From: Candidatus Omnitrophota bacterium
Lineage (GTDB): Bacteria > Omnitrophota > Gorgyraeia > Gygaellales > Profunditerraquicolaceae
DNA length: 22,675 nucleotides
Assembly: GCA_028710845.1 (NCBI GenBank)
Contig: JAQTTI010000004.1
Span: forward strand, 1-22,675
Direction: 5' to 3'
The translations under genes and the position numbers were made by a program. Within the stretch, counting starts at the first letter, position 1; every line of letters starts with the position of its first letter. A model generated the notes under the pieces. That model made no database searches. It saw only the letters and a list, made by a program, of their open reading frames with translations, and was not told where the DNA came from. This document shows, piece after piece, positions 1-6,185 of this stretch.

Positions 1-345
1 GAGTTAATGAACCAGGGTTTAAAAAATAGAGTTGTGGCGCTTGAGGCGCAATTAAGCGAGAAAGACGCCGAAATAAATAGTTTAAAAGATGCTTTGGCTC
101 AAACTGAATCAACTGAGAGAACTGAACTTGCCAGTGAAGTCAAGGAGCGTCCGAGCAATAAACAGATCCAGGCTGCTTTAAAGAATGCAGGTTATTACCA
201 GGGGAACATTGACGGAAAAATAGGAAAAAATACCCGCCAGGCCATCAAAGATTTTCAGAAGGCCAATGATCTTACTGCTGACGGGAAAGTTGGTAAAAAA
301 ACCTGGTCGGTTTTAAAGGAATATTTGGATAAGAAAGTCAAGTAA
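1..345 (+). CDS. Peptidoglycan-binding (PG_binding_1) domain protein, C-terminal part
   Basis: The reading frame is open to the left edge of the window, so this is probably the C-terminal part of a longer protein; an internal ATG at 7 would give 112 residues. Counting from that Met, residues 1-45 are charged and heptad-like (repeated Leu/Ala/Glu/Lys), consistent with a coiled coil. Residues about 50-107 match the three-helix PG_binding_1 fold: an IQAALKNAGYY start, then GNIDGKIGKNTRQAIKDFQ and LTADGKVGKKTW. Such domains tether envelope proteins to peptidoglycan. No catalytic domain is visible in what remains, so the protein's overall function is unknown. It ends with TAA at 343-345, where a palindrome begins. 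The domain call is firm; the true start is not known. Confidence 0.75.
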   Translation, partial: ELMNQGLKNRVVALEAQLSEKDAEINSLKDALAQTESTERTELASEVKERPSNKQIQAALKNAGYYQGNIDGKIGKNTRQAIKDFQKANDLTADGKVGKKTWSVLKEYLDKKVK

Positions 346-400
346 AACGAGACCATAACTTATGGAGCGAAAGCGAACATAAGTTATCTGGTCGAGTTTT
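344..400. repeat. Palindromic hairpin after the PG-binding gene, possible terminator
   Basis: A perfect 10-bp stem, ATAACTTATG (355-364) with CATAAGTTAT (378-387), encloses a 13-nt loop. It is extended outward by GACC/GGTC and AAAAC/GTTTT. The outer left arm overlaps the stop codon at 343-345 and the right arm ends in TTTT (397-400), so it could terminate transcription. It is the first of several palindromes in this spacer. Confidence 0.6.
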
Positions 401-430
401 ATCCTCGCTTGCTTGTATAGGAGTATGATA

Positions 431-480
431 GCGGGGATAAGGATATCAATAATTGCTATCCCCGCGAAAAGCGGCGGGGG
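431..480. repeat. Overlapping alternative hairpins in the hisF upstream spacer
   Basis: GCGGGGATA (431-439) is the exact complement of TATCCCCGC (457-465). Part of that second strand, CCCCGC (460-465), can instead pair with GCGGGG (474-479). The two stems cannot form together. No clear poly-T tract follows, so a termination role is uncertain. Confidence 0.5.
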
Positions 481-489
481 ATTAAATTC

Positions 490-538
490 GCGCATTAACT
501 TACTCTCGCCTCCTTACGGAGGTTCGTAAGTTAAGCGC
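490..538 (+). promoter_or_regulatory. Hairpin enclosing a GGAGG just upstream of hisF
   Basis: GCGC-A-TTAACTTAC (490-503) pairs with GTAAGTTAAGCGC (526-538), leaving one bulged base. An inner stem CCTCC (509-513)/GGAGG (518-522) closes on a TTAC loop. The GGAGG is the only Shine-Dalgarno-like sequence before hisF, but it lies 22 nt from the ATG and is paired in this fold. The fold might control translation of hisF, or it may simply be another palindromic spacer element. Confidence 0.45.
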
Positions 539-544
539 TCACTA

Positions 545-1312
545 ATGTTAACTAAACGTATTATCCCTTGTCTTGATATTAAAGAAGGCCGGGTAGTTAA
601 GGGAGTTAAATTCCTTGAGCTGCGTGATGCCGGCAATCCCGTGGAAGTCGCCAAAGCTTATGACCAGCAAGGCGCGGATGAATTGGTTTTTTTGGATATT
701 ACCGCCAGCTTTGAGAACAGAAAAACCCTGGTAGACCTGGTTCGGGAGATTGCCTGTAATATTTTTATGCCTTTTACGGTCGGAGGGGGAATAGGCGAGA
801 TCCAGGATATCCGTAATCTTTTGAATGCGGGGGCAGAAAAAGTTTCGATTAATACCCAGGCGGTTAAATTTCCGCAGTTAATAAGTGATGCGGCGAAAAA
901 ATTCGGGAGCCAGTGCATTGTAGTAGCCATTGATGCCAAACGGGTAAAACCTGTTCCTGAGCAGGGCTGGGAAGTGTTTATTAATGGTGGAAGGACCCCT
1001 ACCGGAATCGATGCTTTGGTTTGGGCTGAAAAAGCCGCCCGTCTGGGCGCCGGTGAAATACTTCTGACCAGTATGGATTTTGACGGGACTAAGAATGGGT
1101 ATGATTTAGAATTGACTAAAGCCATAACCGCTAAAGTCAATATTCCGGTAATTGCTTCAGGAGGAGCAGGCTCTTTGGAAGATTTTTATAACGTTTTTAC
1201 CAAGACAGGCGCCGATGCAGCTTTGGCGGCCTCGCTTTTTCATTACCAGGAATTATCAGTCAAACAGGTAAAAGATTATTTGAAAGAAAAAGGAGTTCCG
1301 GTAAGACTATAA
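545..1312 (+). CDS. hisF: Imidazole glycerol phosphate synthase cyclase subunit HisF
   Basis: HisF forms the synthase with the glutaminase HisH. It converts PRFAR plus ammonia to imidazole glycerol phosphate and AICAR in histidine biosynthesis. The 255 residues are the usual length for this (beta/alpha)8 barrel. Residues 1-20 read as the family N-terminus (IIPCLDIKEGRVVKG), with the catalytic Asp at 11 and the second at 130 in VVAIDAKR. The phosphate-binding glycines TVGGGI (78-83) and IASGGAG are present. An in-frame TAA at 527-529 leaves ATG 545 as the only plausible start, although no Shine-Dalgarno sits at normal distance. HisH is not in the window; hisI follows after a palindromic spacer. 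Confidence 0.97.
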   Translation: MLTKRIIPCLDIKEGRVVKGVKFLELRDAGNPVEVAKAYDQQGADELVFLDITASFENRKTLVDLVREIACNIFMPFTVGGGIGEIQDIRNLLNAGAEKVSINTQAVKFPQLISDAAKKFGSQCIVVAIDAKRVKPVPEQGWEVFINGGRTPTGIDALVWAEKAARLGAGEILLTSMDFDGTKNGYDLELTKAITAKVNIPVIASGGAGSLEDFYNVFTKTGADAALAASLFHYQELSVKQVKDYLKEKGVPVRL

Positions 1313-1316
1313 TAAT

Positions 1317-1394
1317 GGTCGATGGACGATAGGCTATGGTCTATAAAAATTTCATCGCAAGGTTTTATCGACAATCGACTATCGTCTATAGACT
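1317..1394. repeat. Long imperfect inverted repeat between hisF and hisI
   Basis: A 32-nt left arm (1317-1348) pairs with a 32-nt right arm (1363-1394) around a 14-nt loop. 25 of 32 positions are Watson-Crick matches, and two more are G-U. The core ACGATAG/CTATCGT and the inner ATAAAA/TTTTAT segments pair without mismatch. It begins 4 nt after the hisF stop codon. This size and position resemble the element at 1743-1843. Confidence 0.65.
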
Positions 1395-1415
1395 AAGATA
1401 GGAAAGGATATTTTG

Positions 1416-1748
1416 GTGAAGAAAACAATCTTTAAGTTAGGCAGCCTTAAATTTGATAAAAACGGTCTGATTCCTGCGATTATTCAGGATTATAAAAACA
1501 GCCAGGTATTGATGCTTGCCTATATGAATAAGGAATCAATTAAAAGAAGCTTGAAGTTAGGCAAGACCTGTTTCTGGTCGCGCTCAAGGAAAGAATATTG
1601 GGTCAAAGGTTTAACCAGCGGCCACTTTCAATTTATAAAATCAATTGCTTATGATTGTGATATGGATGCTTTGTTGATAAAAGTCCGCCAAATCGGTAAA
1701 GCTTGCCATACCGGTAATAGGAGTTGTTTCTATAGGAGAATTAAATAG
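1416..1748 (+). CDS. hisI: Phosphoribosyl-AMP cyclohydrolase HisI
   Basis: HisI opens the adenine ring of phosphoribosyl-AMP in the third step of histidine synthesis, using zinc. The 110 residues contain the whole family signature: FWSRSRKEYWVKGLTSG, the metal-binding DCDMDALL, and the cysteine motif ACHTGNRSCFY near the C-terminus. There is no HisE (pyrophosphohydrolase) domain, so this is the single-function form and hisE must be elsewhere. I chose GTG 1416 because the purine-rich AGGAAAGG (1400-1407) lies 8 nt upstream. TTG at 1413 is directly adjacent and would add one residue. The TAG stop is embedded in the left arm of the next palindrome. Confidence 0.95.
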   Translation: MKKTIFKLGSLKFDKNGLIPAIIQDYKNSQVLMLAYMNKESIKRSLKLGKTCFWSRSRKEYWVKGLTSGHFQFIKSIAYDCDMDALLIKVRQIGKACHTGNRSCFYRRIK

Positions 1749-1843
1749 CATTTAGTTCTTAGTTCGTGGCCCTTAGCTCGAAGAAAATCGGGCAGCATTG
1801 AAAGGTTTTCTACGAGCTACGAGCTAATAACTAACAGCTATTT
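1743..1843. repeat. Long imperfect inverted repeat between hisI and trpE
   Basis: Left arm 1743-1787 and right arm 1806-1843 form a long palindrome around an 18-nt loop. About 32 of the 38 right-arm positions pair; the left arm has about 7 extra bases. The arms are built of TTAGTT/AACTAA and TAGCTCG/CGAGCTA units. It overlaps the hisI stop codon and ends just before trpE. The loop-to-right-arm junction (AAGGTTTT) matches that of the element at 1317-1394. Confidence 0.65.
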
Positions 1844-1856
1844 CAAACAAGCAGAT

Positions 1857-3335
1857 ATGTATACTCCAAGCTTAAAAGAATTTTTAAAATTAACAACCAA
1901 GGGCAACGTTATTCCTGTTTATAGGGAAATAAATGCGGACCTGGATACCCCGGTTTCTGCTTTTCTAAAACTTCAGAAGAGCGATTATTCTTTTTTGCTA
2001 GAGTCGGTCGAAGGCCAGGAGAAAATTGCCCGTTTTTCTTTTATCGGAAACTCTCCCAGCCTGATTTTTAAAAGCAAGGCAAAAATGGTTGAGATTATCT
2101 ATCCCGGCAAGAATAAGTCCAGGAAATTTAAAATAGAAGGTTCCCCGCTTGACGAAGTTAAAAAAATAATGCAGGGTTTTAAGAGCCCCGAAGTCAAAGG
2201 CCTTCCCCGGTTTTACGGCGGTTTGGTGGGTTATATCGGTTATGATACGGTAAGGTTTTTTGAGAATATCCCGGATAAGAATAAAGACAGCCTGGAAGTG
2301 CCGGATATAGTTTTAATGCTTACCGATACGCTTTTAATTTTTGACCGCCTAAGCCATACGCTAAAAATACTTTGTAATGTTATTGTGCCCGAAAATTCAA
2401 GCCGGCTCAAAAAAATAGGGCTTTATAAAAATGCGGTAGACAAAATTGAACTGATCCATAAAGAATTTTCAGCTCCCTTTGCCGCAGAGCTTAGCGAAAA
2501 AAGGCCGCAAAGGCTTGATATTAAAAGCAATGTTAAAAAAGGCGAATTTATGGCTATGGTTAAGGCTGCCAAGGAGCATATTAAAAAGGGCGATATAATC
2601 CAGGTAGTTTTATCGCAGCGTTTTAAAGTCAAGACCGTAAAGAACGATTTTGCAATTTACCGTTCCCTGCGCAGTTTAAATCCCTCTCCTTATATGTATT
2701 ATTTGAAGTTTAAAAAATTTTCGGTTATCGGTTCAAGCCCCGAGACCCTTGTGCGTTGTGAGAACGGCCTGGTCCAGACCAGGCCAATCGCCGGCACCCG
2801 CAGGAGAGGCTTAAACGAGAAAGATGATGATCGGCTCGAAAAAGAACTGCTTAATGATGAAAAAGAAAGAGCCGAGCATTTGATGCTGGTAGATTTAGGC
2901 AGGAATGATTTAGGCCGGGTAAGCTTGCCGGGTAAAGTAAAGGTTGATAATTTTATGAGCGTGGAAAAATATTCCCATGTTATGCATATTGTAAGTCAGG
3001 TCAGCGCAATACTTGACAAAAAAAGGTTTGATATTTATGATGTTCTCAAAAGCGCTTTTCCGGCAGGAACGGTTTCCGGCAGCCCGAAGATCCGGGCCAT
3101 GGAGATTATCGATGAGCTGGAGAATTCCAAACGCTCGTTGTATGCCGGGGCAATAGGTTATTTTAGTTTCTCGCATAATTTGGATACTTGTATAGCCATC
3201 CGGACAATTTTATTAAAGGACGGTTTTGCTTATGTGCAGGCAGGTGCAGGGATAGTCGCTGACTCTGTACCGGAAAAAGAATATCAGGAATCAGTGAATA
3301 AAGCCCGCGGTATGATGGAGGCAATTACAAAATAA
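1857..3335 (+). CDS. trpE: Anthranilate synthase component I TrpE
   Basis: TrpE converts chorismate to anthranilate, the first committed step to tryptophan, with ammonia supplied by TrpG. The 492 residues are normal length. The N-terminal domain has SFLLESVEG (residues about 46-54), where the LLES motif forms the tryptophan feedback site; this favours TrpE over PabB. The chorismate-binding domain shows IGSSPETLVR, RPIAGTRRRG (309-318), DLGRNDLGRV, PAGTVSGSPKIRAMEI (from 402) and QAGAGIVADSVPEKEY. No trpG or other trp gene is adjacent, so the tryptophan pathway is dispersed or this is an isolated gene. No strong Shine-Dalgarno precedes ATG 1857. rpsP follows 34 nt downstream. Confidence 0.95.
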   Translation: MYTPSLKEFLKLTTKGNVIPVYREINADLDTPVSAFLKLQKSDYSFLLESVEGQEKIARFSFIGNSPSLIFKSKAKMVEIIYPGKNKSRKFKIEGSPLDEVKKIMQGFKSPEVKGLPRFYGGLVGYIGYDTVRFFENIPDKNKDSLEVPDIVLMLTDTLLIFDRLSHTLKILCNVIVPENSSRLKKIGLYKNAVDKIELIHKEFSAPFAAELSEKRPQRLDIKSNVKKGEFMAMVKAAKEHIKKGDIIQVVLSQRFKVKTVKNDFAIYRSLRSLNPSPYMYYLKFKKFSVIGSSPETLVRCENGLVQTRPIAGTRRRGLNEKDDDRLEKELLNDEKERAEHLMLVDLGRNDLGRVSLPGKVKVDNFMSVEKYSHVMHIVSQVSAILDKKRFDIYDVLKSAFPAGTVSGSPKIRAMEIIDELENSKRSLYAGAIGYFSFSHNLDTCIAIRTILLKDGFAYVQAGAGIVADSVPEKEYQESVNKARGMMEAITK

Positions 3336-3369
3336 GATCGAAGTTAATCTAAGGTTAAAGGAGGAAATC

Positions 3370-3615
3370 ATGGCAGTACATATTCGTTTAAGAAGGATCG
3401 GAAAAAATCCAAGCGGTAAACCGCATTTTAGGGTTACCGTTTTTGATGAACGTATGGGTAGGGATAGCCGGGTGATTGAAGAATTAGGCTATTATCAGCC
3501 GATCACCGGTAAAGTCGAATTAAAGAAAGAACGCCTGAACCAGTGGATAAAAAACGGCGCTCAATTGTCTACTACCGTAAAAAGTCTTTTAAAGAAAACA
3601 AACAAAGGAGCTTAA
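3370..3615 (+). CDS. rpsP: Small-subunit ribosomal protein bS16
   Basis: S16 is an early-assembly protein of the 30S subunit that binds 16S rRNA. The 81-residue length is normal. The N-terminus MAVHIRLRRIGKNPSGKPHF and the segment RDSRVIEELGYYQP are diagnostic, followed by the NQWIKNGAQLS region. A strong Shine-Dalgarno (AAGGAGG, from 3358) precedes ATG 3370. In many bacteria rpsP heads an operon with rimM, trmD and rplS. Here yajC follows 1 nt after the stop codon, and yajC's ribosome binding site lies inside the last codons of rpsP, so the two are probably co-translated. Confidence 0.97.
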   Translation: MAVHIRLRRIGKNPSGKPHFRVTVFDERMGRDSRVIEELGYYQPITGKVELKKERLNQWIKNGAQLSTTVKSLLKKTNKGA

Positions 3616-3616
3616 A

Positions 3617-3892
3617 ATGCCTCAAGGAGCAGCTAATCCGTTAATCCAGCTTTTTCCCTTAGCTTTAATTTTTATTATTTTTTATTTTCTTTTAATCCGT
3701 CCTCAAAAAGAAAAAGAAAAAGAGCACCAGAGAATGATCGCCGGAATAAACAAAAATGATGAAGTCGTAACTTTAAGCGGAATTCATGGCACAGTAGTTG
3801 GCCTTAAAGAAAAGACCTTGAGTTTACGTATCGATGAAAACGTTAAAATGGAAGTCGAAAGAAGCAGTATAGCGTACATAAAGAAACCCTAG
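3617..3892 (+). CDS. yajC: Preprotein translocase accessory subunit YajC
   Basis: YajC is a small inner-membrane protein that associates with SecD-SecF and SecYEG and supports export. The 91 residues contain one membrane segment (about 13-28, LFPLALIFIIFYFLLI), followed by the family signature RPQKEKEKEH and the conserved NDEVVTLSGIHGTV beta domain. AAAGGAG (3604-3610) precedes ATG 3617 by 6 nt. secDF follows 21 nt after the stop codon, the usual yajC-secD-secF order. Confidence 0.95.
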   Translation: MPQGAANPLIQLFPLALIFIIFYFLLIRPQKEKEKEHQRMIAGINKNDEVVTLSGIHGTVVGLKEKTLSLRIDENVKMEVERSSIAYIKKP

Positions 3893-3913
3893 CCAATTAA
3901 CCGGAGTAAAATA

Positions 3914-6118
3914 ATGGAAAAAAAACTCAACCTTAAAATATTGTTTATTTTAGGAATTGTCGGATTGTTCGCGTTTTATGCCTTTCCTTTAAATAAGCGT
4001 ATTAACCTTGGCCTTGATTTGCAAGGCGGGATGCACCTTTTGCTTAAAGTCGATACCAGCCATCTTGAGGGCCAGGCTAAACTCGATGCTTGCGATAGGG
4101 CAGTTGAGATTATACGTAATCGGATCGATGAATTCGGGGTCAGGGAAACCTCCATTCAAAAGCAGGGAGATGACGAGATTGTGATCCAATTGCCCGGAGT
4201 TACCGACCGGGCCAGGGCGATTGAACTGATCGGCAGGACCGCAATGCTCGAATTTAAAATTGTTTCCAACGAAACTGAAAAAATTAAAAGCGCTATAGAA
4301 GGGCAGGTCCCCGAAGGTTATGAATTAAAATATACCCCCGAGGGAAATGAGCCGGTATTGCTTAAAAAAGAATCAGTATTGATAGGGGATGCTTTGATAA
4401 ATGCTTCGGTGCGTTTTGATGAAAGCCAATTTAATGACCCGATTGTAGCATTACAGTTTAATCCAGAAGGAGCTAAAAAGTTTGCCGAAGTAACTGCGGC
4501 AAATGTGGGTAAACGCCTGGCGATCGTCTTAGACGGTAAGGTGCAATCGGCTCCCATGATAAGAGAGTCCATTCCTTCCGGTGAAGCGGTTATAACCGGA
4601 AGGTTTGATCTCAAGGAGGCCCAGGATCTGGCCCTTATTTTAAGGATCGGTGCATTGCCAGCTCCTATGCATATTGAAGAAGAAAGGACAGTCGGCCCGC
4701 TTTTGGGACAGGATTCTATAAATAAAGGCGTTAAAGCCTGTTTAATTGGCAGTATATTAATCTTTATTTTTATGGCAGGTTATTACCTTTTGGCCGGATT
4801 AGTCAGCGATATTGCCCTTGCCCTCAATTTAATTATGATTTTGGGAGGTTTAGGTTTATTGCCATTACTGTTTCCGGGCGTCAGCGCTACTTTAACTCTA
4901 CCCGGTATTGCCGGTATTGCTTTATCCTTAGGTATGGCGGTAGATGCTAATGTTCTAATAAATGAGCGGATAAGGGAAGAATTATCTGCCGGCAGAAACT
5001 TACGTACGGCAATAGCCAACGGTTATCAGCGGGCATTTAGCGCTATTTTTGACTCTAATCTAACTACTTTAATTGCTGCTTTTATGCTGTTTCAATTCGG
5101 CACCGGGCCTATTCGCGGTTTCGCGGTAACCCTTACCATCGGTTTAATCGCAAGTATGTTTACAGCTATTGTAGTTACCAGGGTAATATTTGAATTACTG
5201 CTTAAGTTGGGCTGGATTAAGAATTCTTTGCCTATGCTTAAATTTATCGGAGAGACCAAGATTGATTTTATTAAAAAGCGTAAATTATTTTATGCTATTT
5301 CCACAATAGTAATTCTAGTATTGGCTTTTTCGTATTTCAAAAAAGGCCCTCAGGTCTACGGGATTGATTTTGCCGGCGGCCAGCTTCAAGAATACAGCTT
5401 CAAAAATGCGCCTTCCGTTGATAAGGTGCGCCAGGTTTTAAAAGATATAAACCTGGGCGATGCTTCCATTCAGCAATTCCAGGATAATCCTAAAGTGATT
5501 TTGATCAGGACCTCCGAAGATAAAAATGAAGAACTTACGGCTAAATTAAAGGAGTCTTTTTTAAATGAAGATATCCAGGTATTAAGGATTGAACGCGTCG
5601 GGCCGGTTGCAGGTAAGCACCTTAAAAAGAAGGCGGTTTTAGCAATGTTTTGGTCGCTTATCGGTATCTTGATCTATGTCGGTTTCAGGTTTAAACATAT
5701 AAACTTTGCTTTGGCAGGCATAATCGCCCTTTTACATGACGTGCTTGTAGCTATGGGGTTTCTTATTTTTACCAACAGGCAGATCGATTTATTGAGCGTA
5801 ACCGCGTTTCTTACTGTCGCAGGTTACTCGATTAACGATACTATAGTTATTTACGACAGGGTTAGGGAAAATGCCCATCTTTACCGTAAGCTTTCCCTAA
5901 AGGAGCTGATTAATTTGAGTGTTAATCAAACTCTGGGGCGTACCCTGCTTACATCCGGAGTTACGCTTTTAACCGTTACAGCGTTCTTATTATATGGCGG
6001 GGAAGTCTTAAGCAATTTTTCTTTTGCTCTATTCGTAGGGTTTATATCGGGAGTTTATTCTACGATTTTTATTGCTTCTCCATTGGTCCTTGCTTGGAGC
6101 GGGAAAAATACAAAATAG
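3914..6118 (+). CDS. secDF: Fused protein translocase SecD-SecF
   Basis: SecDF uses the proton gradient to pull proteins across the membrane after SecA-driven translocation. The single 734-residue chain carries both halves. The SecD half has an N-terminal membrane segment (about 8-25), the GLDLQGG motif (33-39), a large periplasmic domain and the membrane motif GMAVDANVL (from 340). The SecF half begins around 455 and has YGIDFAGG (482-489) and GYSINDTIVIYDRVREN (from 637). The two Asp-bearing motifs line the proton path. Twelve membrane helices are expected. CGGAG (3902-3906) precedes ATG 3914. Fused SecDF is known in several phyla, so the fusion is not novel by itself. A hairpin follows at 6142-6176. 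Confidence 0.95.
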   Translation: MEKKLNLKILFILGIVGLFAFYAFPLNKRINLGLDLQGGMHLLLKVDTSHLEGQAKLDACDRAVEIIRNRIDEFGVRETSIQKQGDDEIVIQLPGVTDRARAIELIGRTAMLEFKIVSNETEKIKSAIEGQVPEGYELKYTPEGNEPVLLKKESVLIGDALINASVRFDESQFNDPIVALQFNPEGAKKFAEVTAANVGKRLAIVLDGKVQSAPMIRESIPSGEAVITGRFDLKEAQDLALILRIGALPAPMHIEEERTVGPLLGQDSINKGVKACLIGSILIFIFMAGYYLLAGLVSDIALALNLIMILGGLGLLPLLFPGVSATLTLPGIAGIALSLGMAVDANVLINERIREELSAGRNLRTAIANGYQRAFSAIFDSNLTTLIAAFMLFQFGTGPIRGFAVTLTIGLIASMFTAIVVTRVIFELLLKLGWIKNSLPMLKFIGETKIDFIKKRKLFYAISTIVILVLAFSYFKKGPQVYGIDFAGGQLQEYSFKNAPSVDKVRQVLKDINLGDASIQQFQDNPKVILIRTSEDKNEELTAKLKESFLNEDIQVLRIERVGPVAGKHLKKKAVLAMFWSLIGILIYVGFRFKHINFALAGIIALLHDVLVAMGFLIFTNRQIDLLSVTAFLTVAGYSINDTIVIYDRVRENAHLYRKLSLKELINLSVNQTLGRTLLTSGVTLLTVTAFLLYGGEVLSNFSFALFVGFISGVYSTIFIASPLVLAWSGKNTK

Positions 6119-6141
6119 AAATCAGGGAAACTTCTAATTTA

Positions 6142-6176
6142 TAAGGGGGCTTTTCCCTAAAGGAAATGCCCCCTTA
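6142..6176 (+). terminator. GC-rich hairpin between secDF and mfd, putative terminator
   Basis: TAAGGGGGC (6142-6150) and GCCCCCTTA (6168-6176) form a perfect 9-bp stem. An inner TTTCC/GGAAA stem (6152-6156 with 6162-6166) stacks on it. Only a weak T/A-rich stretch follows, so termination may be partial. It ends 9 nt before the mfd start codon, where it could also affect translation initiation. Confidence 0.6.
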
Positions 6177-6185
6177 CTATTTAAG

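Noticed and set aside
313..495. A hydrophobic 60-codon minus-strand frame in the spacer before hisF
   Set aside because: It runs through the palindromes at 344-480, has no ribosome binding site, and its hydrophobicity follows from AT-rich sequence.
344..538. A CRISPR array or phage attachment site in the repeat-rich spacer
   Set aside because: The palindromes are not regularly spaced identical repeats, and no cas, integrase or phage gene is nearby.
658..1140. A 160-codon minus-strand open frame inside hisF
   Set aside because: It lies wholly antisense to a well-supported enzyme gene and its translation has no recognisable domain.
1857..3335. PabB (aminodeoxychorismate synthase) instead of TrpE
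   Set aside because: The LLES tryptophan-feedback motif and overall length favour TrpE, though substrate assignment from sequence alone is not absolute.
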